Shown: one piece after another, positions 39,034 through 47,066 of the stretch
Position numbering within the stretch: position 1 is the stretch's first letter
Layout of the letters: every line of letters begins with the position of its first letter
NCBI RefSeq assembly: GCF_003201655.1
Contig: NZ_QJJU01000008.1
Coordinates: 62,001 to 126,000 of the forward strand
Origin: Mycolicibacterium moriokaense
GTDB taxonomy: Bacteria > Actinomycetota > Actinomycetes > Mycobacteriales > Mycobacteriaceae
Reading direction: 5' to 3'
Length of the DNA stretch: 64,000 nt
Made by a program: the position numbers and the translations under genes
Notes under the pieces: model-generated
Database searches by the model: none
Told to the model about the DNA's origin: nothing
What the model saw: only the letters and a program-made list of their open reading frames with translations

Positions 39034-40192
39034 CGTCACGCAGCGACGGGCCGCCGATGCCTGGTTCCTTGACCATGGTCTACCCGCGGTGCTGAGGCCC
39101 GGCGCCCTGGTTCGCCGGGTTTGGCCACGCTCGGCGCCGGCTTTGGCCGGGTTCGCGGTCATGATGGCCAACTCCGCGCTTGTCGTAGCGATGACCGGCA
39201 AGCACACCATTGACATCGAGGGCCATCCGACCCGAACGGAATGGTTCGTCCTGGGGCTGCTCATCTTTGTGCTGCCCATCGCGGCGGTGGTCGGCTGGCT
39301 GGTTTCACGCATCTCGACGCTGCGTGGCCGCAGCGTCGCGGCGACGGTCGCGGTGAGCGTCGCGATTGCCGGTGGCATCCTCGGCGGCCCCAGCCCCCGG
39401 GTACTGGTGGACCTCATCATCGAAGGCGTTGTCTTCGCCGCGATCTTCGCGTTGACCGCATGCGGCGCAGGCTCGATCATGAGCTGGGCCGCGCAGATGA
39501 CGATGTCGAACCTTGCCGCGGCCGGATCGTTGGTGACCCGTGCCCTGCCGCTGCTGTTGCTGACGTTTCTAGTCTTCTTCAACTCCCCCGTCTGGCTGAT
39601 GGCGGCCACGATCTCACGGCCGCGCCTGTGGCTGGCCTTGGTGTTCCTCACCGCGATCGCGGCGGCCTTCGTGGTAACCGTCACCGCCGACCGGGTGAGG
39701 CCGATCATGGAGGCGGGCGACCCGACCGACGACCAATCGGTTCGACTTGCAGGCACACCGTTCGAGACGATGCCCGATCCTGCGAGTGTGCGTGCACTGA
39801 GCCGCACCGAACGGCTCAATGTCATGTTCGTGGTCGCCGCATCGCAACTCAGCCAGATCTTCATCATCGCGGCGATGGTCGGCCTGCTCTTCTTGATCCT
39901 CGGCCTGATCCTGCTGTCCCCCGAATTGCTTGCGGCGTGGACGCGCAACGGTGGCCGCAGTGACGGCAGCCTCTTCGGAATGACTATCCCGGTGCCGGAT
40001 TCGCTGATCCAGATCTCGCTTTTCCTCGGTGCGCTGACGTTCATGTACATCAGCTCCAGGACCGTCAGCGACGCCGACTACCGGACTCGGTTCTTCGACC
40101 CCCTGATCGACGACCTGCGGCTCACATTGACGGCCCGCAACCGTTACCGCGCAGCGGTATCGGCGAGCGCCTCACCGCAGCGAGGTCAATAG
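39026..40192 (+). CDS. Rv2113-like integral membrane protein
   Basis: 388 residues with about six to eight helices and a cytoplasmic N-terminus containing DAWFLDHGLPAVLRPG. The middle contains SLVTRALPLLLLTFLVFFNS, and the end has DADYRTRFFDPLIDDLRLTL. Position next to dop corresponds to Rv2113 in M. tuberculosis. A second, frameshifted copy with the same landmarks lies at 45821-46974. The function is unknown. The end overlaps the convergent COG4705 gene by 21 bp. Confidence 0.75.
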   Translation: MIDVTQRRAADAWFLDHGLPAVLRPGALVRRVWPRSAPALAGFAVMMANSALVVAMTGKHTIDIEGHPTRTEWFVLGLLIFVLPIAAVVGWLVSRISTLRGRSVAATVAVSVAIAGGILGGPSPRVLVDLIIEGVVFAAIFALTACGAGSIMSWAAQMTMSNLAAAGSLVTRALPLLLLTFLVFFNSPVWLMAATISRPRLWLALVFLTAIAAAFVVTVTADRVRPIMEAGDPTDDQSVRLAGTPFETMPDPASVRALSRTERLNVMFVVAASQLSQIFIIAAMVGLLFLILGLILLSPELLAAWTRNGGRSDGSLFGMTIPVPDSLIQISLFLGALTFMYISSRTVSDADYRTRFFDPLIDDLRLTLTARNRYRAAVSASASPQRGQ

Positions 40193-41428
40193 GGTTGTGA
40201 GAGTCTGTGTCTCGGTCGCGGGATCGGGGTTGCTGGCCCGCAACGCCTTGAGGACGTGGTCGATCTGACCGTCTAGGACGGTCCACGAGGTTTCGTCCAG
40301 AGGCTGCAGCGTCGGTTGGGCGTCGTCCCACGCGGTTTCGAGGTCCTTAATACGGGCAGTTGCTGCAGCTTGGTCGCCGGCCTGCACCTTGGTGAGCGAG
40401 TCCGCAGCGATGGTGCGGAAGTTCGCGACGTCAGCCGACGGAAAATGCGCGGTCGGCGACTGCCCTGGGGTGAGTGTCGCGTTGACGGACGAGCCGGACT
40501 CCTCCTCGCTTGCGGGGGTTGCGTGCGGCTGCGCGGCGGCCCCCACGAGCAGGGCGCCTGTCGCGACGGCGACTACGGCGTAAAACCCGAGCATGATGCG
40601 CTCGCGAGCCGGCCGCGTGGCCACCCTAGGCGTAGGAGTCAATTCGGGCTCTTCGATCACGTCGGCGCGGGTGCGCGTCAGGTAGACCACGGTCGCGAGG
40701 ATCGCGGCAAGGAAGATCACGCTGGTGAGCGCAACACCCAAACCGAGGCCCTGTTGGTCCTTCGGAAAACCTAGCCAGTCACCGAGATTCGCACCCAGCG
40801 GGCGGGTCAGAATGTAAGCCAGCCAGAAGGACAGCACGGCGTTGGCGCCCAGCCGCCAGCCGATCACCGTCGCGACAATCAGGGCGGCCGGAAGGAGTAC
40901 CGACGTACCGGGACCCCAACCGGTGAGTTCAAGAGTCCAGTCTCCAGCAGCTGTACCGAGGGCGAAAGTGACTAGTACCGCGAGCCAATAGAACGACTCT
41001 CTCGGCAACGTGACGATGCTGTGGATCGAGAGCGTCCGCTCACGCGCCCACCACACGCCGAAGACTATGGCCAGAGCGACTGCGAAGACGGTCGTGCTCA
41101 CCGCGAGCGGAACGCTCAGGCTATCGGTAAGGATGTCGGTATATAGCGTGCCGGTCACGCTGATTACAACGACGGTCAGCCAGTACACGAATGGCACGTA
41201 CCTCTTGAGGCTCAGTTGCCACCCCAGCACGCCGACGAGTAGGACTGTGAATATGAGGGCGGTGGGAATCAGACCGACTCCCAACGTCATGTTGATCCAG
41301 TCGGCGAAGCTCTCGCCCACGGTGGTGCACAGGATCTTGATGACCCAGAACCACACCGTGATCTCGGGCACCTTGCTCAGCATCACACGGCCCAAATTGG
41401 CGGCCTCAGTTCTTGATGTCTCGGTCAC
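40172..41428 (-). CDS. COG4705-type membrane protein with duplicated membrane half and soluble C-terminal tail
   Basis: 418 residues. The first membrane half begins KVPEITVWFWVIKILCTTVG with ESFADWINMTLGVGL; a second half begins near 145 with ESFYWLAVLVTFALGTAAGD and again RPLGANLGDWLG. Together they give about nine helices. A tenth helix (about 283-303) leads to an external helical tail (about 325-418) with LETAWDDAQPTLQPLDETSW. COG4705 proteins have no proven function but often accompany two-component systems, as here. A direct-repeat box for an OmpR-type regulator lies 26 bp upstream of the start. Confidence 0.75.
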   Translation of the reverse strand: MTETSRTEAANLGRVMLSKVPEITVWFWVIKILCTTVGESFADWINMTLGVGLIPTALIFTVLLVGVLGWQLSLKRYVPFVYWLTVVVISVTGTLYTDILTDSLSVPLAVSTTVFAVALAIVFGVWWARERTLSIHSIVTLPRESFYWLAVLVTFALGTAAGDWTLELTGWGPGTSVLLPAALIVATVIGWRLGANAVLSFWLAYILTRPLGANLGDWLGFPKDQQGLGLGVALTSVIFLAAILATVVYLTRTRADVIEEPELTPTPRVATRPARERIMLGFYAVVAVATGALLVGAAAQPHATPASEEESGSSVNATLTPGQSPTAHFPSADVANFRTIAADSLTKVQAGDQAAATARIKDLETAWDDAQPTLQPLDETSWTVLDGQIDHVLKALRASNPDPATETQTLTTLLTSLR

Positions 41429-41453
41429 AGCACCCCACCCTAGAGACGGTTAG

Positions 41454-41470
41454 CTGAGGCCCCGCTGAGA
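41454..41470 (-). promoter_or_regulatory. Direct-repeat response-regulator box upstream of the COG4705 gene
   Basis: Read on the minus strand: TCTCAG-CGGGG-CCTCAG, two copies of YYTYAG with an 11-bp period, as OmpR-family regulators prefer. A third imperfect copy (GCTTAG on the plus strand, 41473-41478) follows. The box is oriented with the gene and 26 bp upstream of its start. The same design occurs upstream of the first response regulator and the porin. Confidence 0.55.
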
Positions 41471-41684
41471 ACGCTTAGTGGCACAACACGCAAGCGTGGC
41501 GCGGCATGCGAAAGTCGGCACGCCATGCCCAGGCCTGGTGGTAGGGCGTGACGCGCCAACCTTTTCCGCCGCTGCGAACCCGCGTCGACGCGCTTGGCGA
41601 TGCTAGGGGGATCGCACGAACGCCAGGCGGATCAAAGCCAAACGCAGGTTGGCACGTACGAGCTTTGAGCCCAGTCGCACTGGA

Positions 41685-42359
41685 TCAGCCCGCCGATCGC
41701 AGCCGGTAGCCAACGCCGCGGATGGTTTCGATGGTGGTGGTACCGAACGGAGTGTCGATCTTGCGACGCAGGTAGCTCATGTACACGTCGATAATGTTGG
41801 CAGGCCCTCCGTAGTGGGCGTCCCAGACGTTGCTGAGGATGTCGGCCTTGGTCACCAGGCTATCTTTGCGACACATCAGAAACTGCAGTAGCCCAAATTC
41901 ACGACGGGTCAACGGGATTGGTACACCGTCGCGTTCGACAACCATCCGTGCCGGATCCAACGACAGGCCGCCGGCCGTCAACACCGTCGGCCGTTCGGGT
42001 GTCCCCCGCCGCAACAGTGCGCGCAGCCGCGCCATGAGCACCCGAAACGAGAACGGTTTGGTCATATAGTCATCGGCGCCCAACTCGAAGGCGTCGGTCT
42101 CGTCGAACTCACCGTCTTTGGCGGTCAGCATCAGCACCGGTGTCCAATTCTGACCCGCCCGCATCTGCCTCAATACCTCATAGCCGTTGAGTTTGGGCAG
42201 CATGATGTCCAACACGATCACGTCGAAGGTTTCCGCGGTCGCCTGGAGCAGGCCCTCGGCACCGTCGCCAGCGTTGACTACCACGCATCCCTCAGCACGC
42301 AGACCCATCGCCAATGTCGCCGCCAGTCGCGGCTCGTCTTCGACAACGAGAACCTTCAT
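41685..42359 (-). CDS. OmpR/PhoB-family response regulator (first copy)
   Basis: 224 residues from the ATG at 42359 (MKVLVVEDEPRLAATLAMGL). The phosphoacceptor is D51 in VIVLDIMLP, and the conserved Lys is in YMTKPFSF. The C-terminal winged helix has FGLLQFLMCRKDSLVTKADI and YMSYLRRKIDTPFG. It is very similar over its whole length to the second regulator at 43695-44384. No kinase gene is adjacent on its side. A 256-bp gap separates it from the COG4705 gene, which may be co-regulated. Confidence 0.9.
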   Translation of the reverse strand: MKVLVVEDEPRLAATLAMGLRAEGCVVVNAGDGAEGLLQATAETFDVIVLDIMLPKLNGYEVLRQMRAGQNWTPVLMLTAKDGEFDETDAFELGADDYMTKPFSFRVLMARLRALLRRGTPERPTVLTAGGLSLDPARMVVERDGVPIPLTRREFGLLQFLMCRKDSLVTKADILSNVWDAHYGGPANIIDVYMSYLRRKIDTPFGTTTIETIRGVGYRLRSAG

Positions 42360-42440
42360 CGCCCACCGCCAATGCTGGGGGTCTCCGATATGCCGCCACC
42401 TCGACGGTCCGCCCGACCACGCCACAATGTCAGCTGCACA

Positions 42441-42457
42441 CTAAGAGGACGCTGAGA
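42441..42457 (-). promoter_or_regulatory. Direct-repeat response-regulator box upstream of the first response regulator
   Basis: Minus-strand reading TCTCAG-CGTCC-TCTTAG: two YYTYAG half-sites 11 bp apart, 82 bp upstream of the regulator start and in the same orientation. This suggests autoregulation or cross-regulation by the second copy. Confidence 0.55.
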
Positions 42458-42758
42458 CCGAATCAGGCTGGGACTCGCTGTATATCTGGCCGGTGACAGT
42501 TGGCGACGCTCACGCTAATGGGGTGCCAACAACACCAGCATGACTGTCAGCATCGCGCCGCCAACCGTGCGCCAGATCGGGGCTATACACATATCGTCAA
42601 CCGGCCCCAATTCGCATGAGTGCCAACTGGTGCCACACGTCGCGCCCGGCGCCTACATCGGCAGTGTGCGCGTGCAGAGCTGAAAACGCGCTGAGGAACA
42701 TAGTTTTCGAGAGTTCGCAGGGCAAGAAGGCCGCACATAGTCGCAGATGGGCCGGGTT

Positions 42759-42775
42759 TCTCAGGGTTTCTTTAG
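42759..42775 (+). promoter_or_regulatory. Direct-repeat response-regulator box upstream of the porin
   Basis: Plus-strand reading TCTCAG-GGTTT-CTTTAG. It is embedded in GGGTTTCT-CA-GGGTTTCT (42754-42771). The half-sites have the same 11-bp period and orientation as the other two boxes. It lies 172 bp before the porin start; a weak -10-like TACTTC occurs at 42800. Confidence 0.55.
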
Positions 42776-42946
42776 CCATCTGTTGTCACACTTCGGCCCT
42801 ACTTCAGTACCCACCGAGATAGAGCAGCGTAGCTGGGTTCCGCTGAAGGCTGCGCGCCTGCCGGCGCGCGGTGACCCGCACGATCCGACAGGAATCCGGC
42901 GCGAGTGACAGGCGACTCAACGCACCGACACGACAAGGAGTCCTCT

Positions 42947-43570
42947 GTGAAGGCACACATTCGAGTGCTGACGGCGCTGGCGGCGCTGGCGGCGGCAATC
43001 ATACCGGTGTCGACGGCGCACGCAGGTCTGGACAACGAATTGAGCCTGGTCGACGGCCAGGATCGGACGATGACGATCCAGCAGTGGGACACCTTCCTCA
43101 ATGGTGTGTTCCCCCTGGACCGCAACCGGCTGACCCGTGAGTGGTTCCACTCGGGCAGTGCCGTGTACAACGTGGCCGGCGCGGGTGCCGATGCGTTCGC
43201 GGGCACCCTGGAACTGGGTTACCAGATCGGCTTCCCCTGGTCGCTGGGTGTGGGCATCAACTTCTCCTACACCACGCCGAACATCCTGATCGACGACGGC
43301 AACTTGACGAATGCCTTCGCCCAGTTCATCACCCCGAACCTGTTCCCGGGTGTGTCGATCACCGCTGACCTGGGCAACGGCCCGGGCATTCAGGAAGTCG
43401 CGACGTTCTCGGTCGACGTTTCAGGCCCGCACGGCAAGGTGGCGGTCTCCAACGCGCACGGCACCGTGACCGGTGCGGCCGGTGGTGTGCTGCTGCGTCC
43501 GTTCGCCCGCCTGATCTCCAAGGCCGGTGACAGCGTCACCACCTACGGCGAACCCTGGAACATGAACTAG
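42947..43570 (+). CDS. mspA: MspA-family octameric outer-membrane porin
   Basis: 207 residues from a GTG 6 bases after AAGGAG. The signal peptide ends at STAHA, and the mature chain starts GLDNELSLVDGQD, as in MspA. Most of the sequence is MspA-like, including TLELGYQIGFPWSLGVGINF and the end TTYGEPWNMN. Differences from M. smegmatis MspA as I recall it: the constriction segment reads IDDGN rather than IDDGD, and the following loop is three residues shorter. Vestibule charges at mature 45, 47, 57 and 59 are neutral. It should form a hydrophilic diffusion channel in the mycomembrane. The symbol denotes the family; it may be a paralogue. Confidence 0.93.
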   Translation: MKAHIRVLTALAALAAAIIPVSTAHAGLDNELSLVDGQDRTMTIQQWDTFLNGVFPLDRNRLTREWFHSGSAVYNVAGAGADAFAGTLELGYQIGFPWSLGVGINFSYTTPNILIDDGNLTNAFAQFITPNLFPGVSITADLGNGPGIQEVATFSVDVSGPHGKVAVSNAHGTVTGAAGGVLLRPFARLISKAGDSVTTYGEPWNMN

Positions 43571-43581
43571 CCGGGGTAAGT

Positions 43582-43668
43582 GGTCGGCGCGCCACGCCCC
43601 GGGTCCGTCTCGCTCATCGTTGACACATGGCGAGGGCGGACTCTGCGGTGCCGCGTGGCGCGCCGACC
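43582..43668. repeat. Perfect 16-bp inverted repeat between porin and second response regulator
   Basis: GGTCGGCGCGCCACGC (43582-43597) is matched by its exact reverse complement at 43653-43668, with 55 bp between. The stem would start 11 bp after the porin stop and end 26 bp before the regulator start. There is no U-tract, so it is not a classical intrinsic terminator. It may act as an attenuator, a 3' stabiliser of porin mRNA, or a protein site. Confidence 0.7.
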
Positions 43669-43694
43669 CCGCAGCCTGGAAGGATGGCGCGCAG

Positions 43695-44384
43695 ATGAAG
43701 GTCTTGCTGGTCGAAGACGAGCGGCGGTTGGCGTCGACGCTGGCCGCTGGGCTGCGCGCAGAAGGCTGCGTCGTTGTCACCGCCTCAGATGGCGACGACG
43801 GGCTTTGGCATGCAATCGAGCACGAGTTCGACGTCATCGTGCTCGACATCATGCTGCCAGGGCTGAGCGGCTACGAGGTGCTGCGCCAGATGCGCGACAA
43901 AGACGTGTGGACACCGGTGATGATGCTTACCGCCAAGGACGGCGACTACGACCAGACCGACGCGTTCGACCTCGGCGCTGACGACTATCTGACCAAGCCT
44001 TTCTCGTTCATCGTGCTGGTGGCGCGGCTGCGCGCACTGGTTCGTCGCGGCGCTCCACAGCGTCCCGCAGTGTTGACTGCAGGAAGCCTGTCTCTGGACC
44101 CGTCACGGCGTGTGGTGGAGCGTGCCGATACGCTAATTCCGTTGACCCCCAGGGAATACGGGCTGCTCGAGTACCTGATGCGAAACAAGGACACCGTCGT
44201 CAGCAAGACCGAGATCCTGCAGAACGTGTGGGACGCGCATTACAACGGGCCCGACAACGTCGTCGAGGTGTATGTCGGCTATGTGCGTCGTAAGATCGAT
44301 ATCCCGTTCGGCACCAAGACTATTGAAACCGTCCGCGGCGTCGGCTATAGGCTGGAGTCCGGCGCCTACGCCAACGGCAACTGA
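43695..44384 (+). CDS. OmpR/PhoB-family response regulator (second copy)
   Basis: 229 residues from the ATG at 43695, with GGAAGGA upstream; the frame is open to 43620 but lacks a ribosome site there. D51 in VIVLDIMLPG is the phosphoacceptor, K in YLTKPFSF is conserved, and the winged helix ends KTIETVRGVGYRLESG. It lies 124 bp after the porin on the same strand, with a 16-bp inverted repeat between. Its end overlaps the convergent kinase gene by 19 bp, so that kinase is the likely partner. Confidence 0.9.
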   Translation: MKVLLVEDERRLASTLAAGLRAEGCVVVTASDGDDGLWHAIEHEFDVIVLDIMLPGLSGYEVLRQMRDKDVWTPVMMLTAKDGDYDQTDAFDLGADDYLTKPFSFIVLVARLRALVRRGAPQRPAVLTAGSLSLDPSRRVVERADTLIPLTPREYGLLEYLMRNKDTVVSKTEILQNVWDAHYNGPDNVVEVYVGYVRRKIDIPFGTKTIETVRGVGYRLESGAYANGN

Positions 44385-45742
44385 ATCGTCATACGTGTAC
44401 CTCCACCCGGCCGATCGTGGACCGTCACGCTGCCACGGTGCGCCGCAACGATTTCGCGTACGATCGCCAGGCCGAGTCCGGCACCGCCGCCGGCGCGTGA
44501 GCGATCCGGGTCCAGCCGAACGAAGCGATCGAACACTCGCTCCCGATCTGCTTCGGGGATGCCAGGACCGTCGTCGGTGACGCTGACCGTCGCGTCGCCG
44601 CCACCGGATGCCACCGCGACGTCGATCCGCGACGCCGCGTGCAAGGCGGCGTTTTCGAGCAGGTTGCGCAGTACCCGCGACAGTGCCCTGGCATCCCCGA
44701 CCAACCTGGTCGGGGTGAGCTCAGTGTGAACGGCCAAAGACGTTTCACGCCTTAGCCTTTGCGCTTCATCAGCGGCGATATCGTCAAGATCGACGTCCTC
44801 CCGACAAACAACGAGACCTCGCTCATCAGCGCGGGCCAGCAACAGCAGATCGTCGACGAGTGCCTGCATCCGGTGCGCTTCCGGTATCAGCGTGCCTGCG
44901 GCGAGCTCCTCGTCGAGCAACTCGGGGTGCGCGACAGCGACCTCCAAAGCGGAGATGATCGTGGCGAGCGGGCTGCGCAGCTCGTGCGAGGCGTCACCGA
45001 CGAAGCGCTGCTGCGCGGTATGACCGGCCTCGATACGGGCGAGCATCTCGTTCATCGTCTCGGCCAACGCCGCTATCTCGTCGCGGCTTTCAGGCACCGG
45101 CACCCGTTCGGCGAGATCAGACGTGGTGATATCGGCCACCCGGGAGCGGATCGCATCGACGGATCGCATCGACCGCGCCACGAGCATGTAGGTGGCGGCG
45201 GCCGAGACGGCGATGACGATCGGCGCGGCGATGGCGAGCGCGATGACGACGGTCTTCACCGCGGACACCACGACCTGGCTGCCCTCACCGACCAGCACGG
45301 TGTAGCGGGCGCCGTTAGGCGCCGACACGGTTTGAGCGCTGAACCGGATCCGGCCGAAGGGCGAAGCGTGCTCCACTATGCCGATGTGTAGGCCGTCGCC
45401 GATCTCGGAGACCGGGACCATTGGCGTGTGCGGTGCCGAATCCGACTGCGCGACGACTCTGCCGTCCGTGATGACCTGCACGGCAAGAATGCGCTCATCG
45501 GTGCGCAGCGCTTGCGGTTCCATTTGTGCCACACCGTCCGTTTGGATCTCAGCCGCCACATCGCTCACCCGAGCGGCAGCGGTGCTGTCGATGCCGGACA
45601 ACATCGACCGATACAGCACCGCGGTGAGGCCTGCACCGGCCAAGGTCAGCGTGAAGAACACGACCGTGGCGGCGACGAACGCGGAACGCGCCGAGATGCC
45701 CCAGTTCCACGGCCGCCACCACGTGCGGCTTACTCCAGCCAT
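44366..45742 (-). CDS. Sensor histidine kinase with HAMP domain
   Basis: 458 residues. Two membrane helices (about 20-45 and 160-188) bracket an extracellular sensor of about 115 residues. A HAMP domain follows (about 189-240). The phosphorylated histidine is H253 in DASHELRSPLATI. The ATP lid boxes are N (NLLENAALHA), G1 (DDGPGIPEADRERVFDRF) and G2 (GGGAGLGLAIV). The signal is unknown. It is convergent with the second response regulator, overlapping by 19 bp, and it is the only kinase in the region for two regulators. Confidence 0.9.
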   Translation of the reverse strand: MAGVSRTWWRPWNWGISARSAFVAATVVFFTLTLAGAGLTAVLYRSMLSGIDSTAAARVSDVAAEIQTDGVAQMEPQALRTDERILAVQVITDGRVVAQSDSAPHTPMVPVSEIGDGLHIGIVEHASPFGRIRFSAQTVSAPNGARYTVLVGEGSQVVVSAVKTVVIALAIAAPIVIAVSAAATYMLVARSMRSVDAIRSRVADITTSDLAERVPVPESRDEIAALAETMNEMLARIEAGHTAQQRFVGDASHELRSPLATIISALEVAVAHPELLDEELAAGTLIPEAHRMQALVDDLLLLARADERGLVVCREDVDLDDIAADEAQRLRRETSLAVHTELTPTRLVGDARALSRVLRNLLENAALHAASRIDVAVASGGGDATVSVTDDGPGIPEADRERVFDRFVRLDPDRSRAGGGAGLGLAIVREIVAAHRGSVTVHDRPGGGTRMTIQLPLA

Positions 45743-45820
45743 CTGCTTCAGTCCACCACCGCCGGTCGATTTTCGCCATACCGGCGCGCTCAGCGGTCAG
45801 AGCCGCCGCAATCGCGCACA

Positions 45821-46974
45821 ATGTTGCCCGTGGCCGACATCCGACAGGTGCACGACTGGTTCTTGCATCGCGGGCTGCCGCTGGTGCTAACCCGGCGTGT
45901 CCGGTCGCGGGCGCTGATCGAGCGTTCGGCGCCGATGGTCAGCGGCGTCGGCGCGGTGATATCGCTGACGATGATGCTGGCCGAACTCACCGACGGCGAT
46001 CCCGATTTCGGCTATGTGACCCGACTGGGCGTGCTGACACTGCTGCTGATTGCGGCGCCGTTCGCGCTGTATCTGCTTCATCCGGCACCCGGCTGGGTGA
46101 AGCAGGCAGACGGTCGGCAGCGCTCCTCGTCATGGCGCTGTTCGTATTCGGTCTCCCGTTCGCCGCAAGCGGCTTCTCGGGCATCGCGGCGGCCGAGGCC
46201 TTCGGCCTCGCGGTCGGCGCGGTGCTGGCAATCTGGCTGACGTACATCGGGTTCGGCTCGATCGCGTTGTGGGCATTCCGCTTTGCCTGGGTACAGGTCG
46301 GCGCGCTCGGCACATTGATGAGTCGGGCACTGCCGCTGCTGATGTTGACCGTGCTGGTGTATTTCACCGGTGAACTGTGGCAGCTGTCCGCTCGGATGAC
46401 CCGCCTACGGCTTTGGCAGACAATCGGATTCCTCGCTGTCTTGGCGGTGGTGTTCATGATCACCACGATTCGCGACGAGGTACGCGCACTGCGGGAGGAT
46501 CGCGCCGAGCAGTCGGATCCGGCCAAGCTGCTCGAGGGCACGCCGCATGCGACGCAGCCCGGCCACCAGCCGCCGCGCACCCCGCTGTCACTGGCCGAAC
46601 AGGTCAACGTCGTCGCAGTGATGGTGGTATCTCAAGCAATTCAGGTCGTGATCTTCACCGCTGGACTGTTTGCGTTCTTCCTCGCACTTGGCATCGTCGC
46701 GGTGCCCGACGATGTGGCCGTGCTGTGGTCGTCGGAACAATCCTGCCCGGTCGGCGAACCACCATGCCCGGGAACATGGTTCGGCGTCCATGTGCCTGTA
46801 CCCCAGACCATCGTCCACATGTCCCTGTTGGTCGCGGTCCTGTCCGGTTTGTACTTCACCGTAAGCACTAGCGTTGACCCGCTGTACCGAGAGCGCTTCT
46901 TCACGCCGTTGATCGACGATGTGGCCGTGAGCCTGGCGGGCCGCGACGCCTACCTCGAAATGGAGAAAGCCTAA
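45821..46974 (+). pseudogene. Second Rv2113-like membrane protein gene, frameshifted
   Basis: The frame starting at 45821 (MLPVADIRQVHDWFLHRGLP) runs to about residue 95 (LYLLHPAPGWVKQAD). Homology then continues in another frame (RRSAALLVMALFVFGLPFAA onward) up to 46974. The switch lies at about 46090-46115 and equals one missing base. Both parts align with the intact copy at 39026-40192: GLP near the N-terminus, LMSRALPLLMLTVLVYF and RERFFTPLIDDVAVSL. It is either a decayed paralogue or an assembly error. A GTG at 45830 is an alternative start. Confidence 0.75.
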
Positions 46975-47066
46975 CCACCGCGAGTGTGCGTGTCTGCTCG
47001 GCAACACGCCGATAATTGCGGACATTTTGCGCACACTCGGTCCCACGCGAGGGTTACGTTCCAGGC

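Larger units (their letters stand above)
42360..42946. other. 587-bp intergenic region between divergent response regulator and porin genes
   Basis: No convincing gene is present. The short ORFs here lack a ribosome site and typical codon bias. The region holds two direct-repeat boxes (42441-42457 facing the regulator, 42759-42775 facing the porin) and a strong AAGGAG (42935-42940) before the porin start. The 170 bp between the porin box and the start codon suggest a long 5' untranslated leader. Confidence 0.6.
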
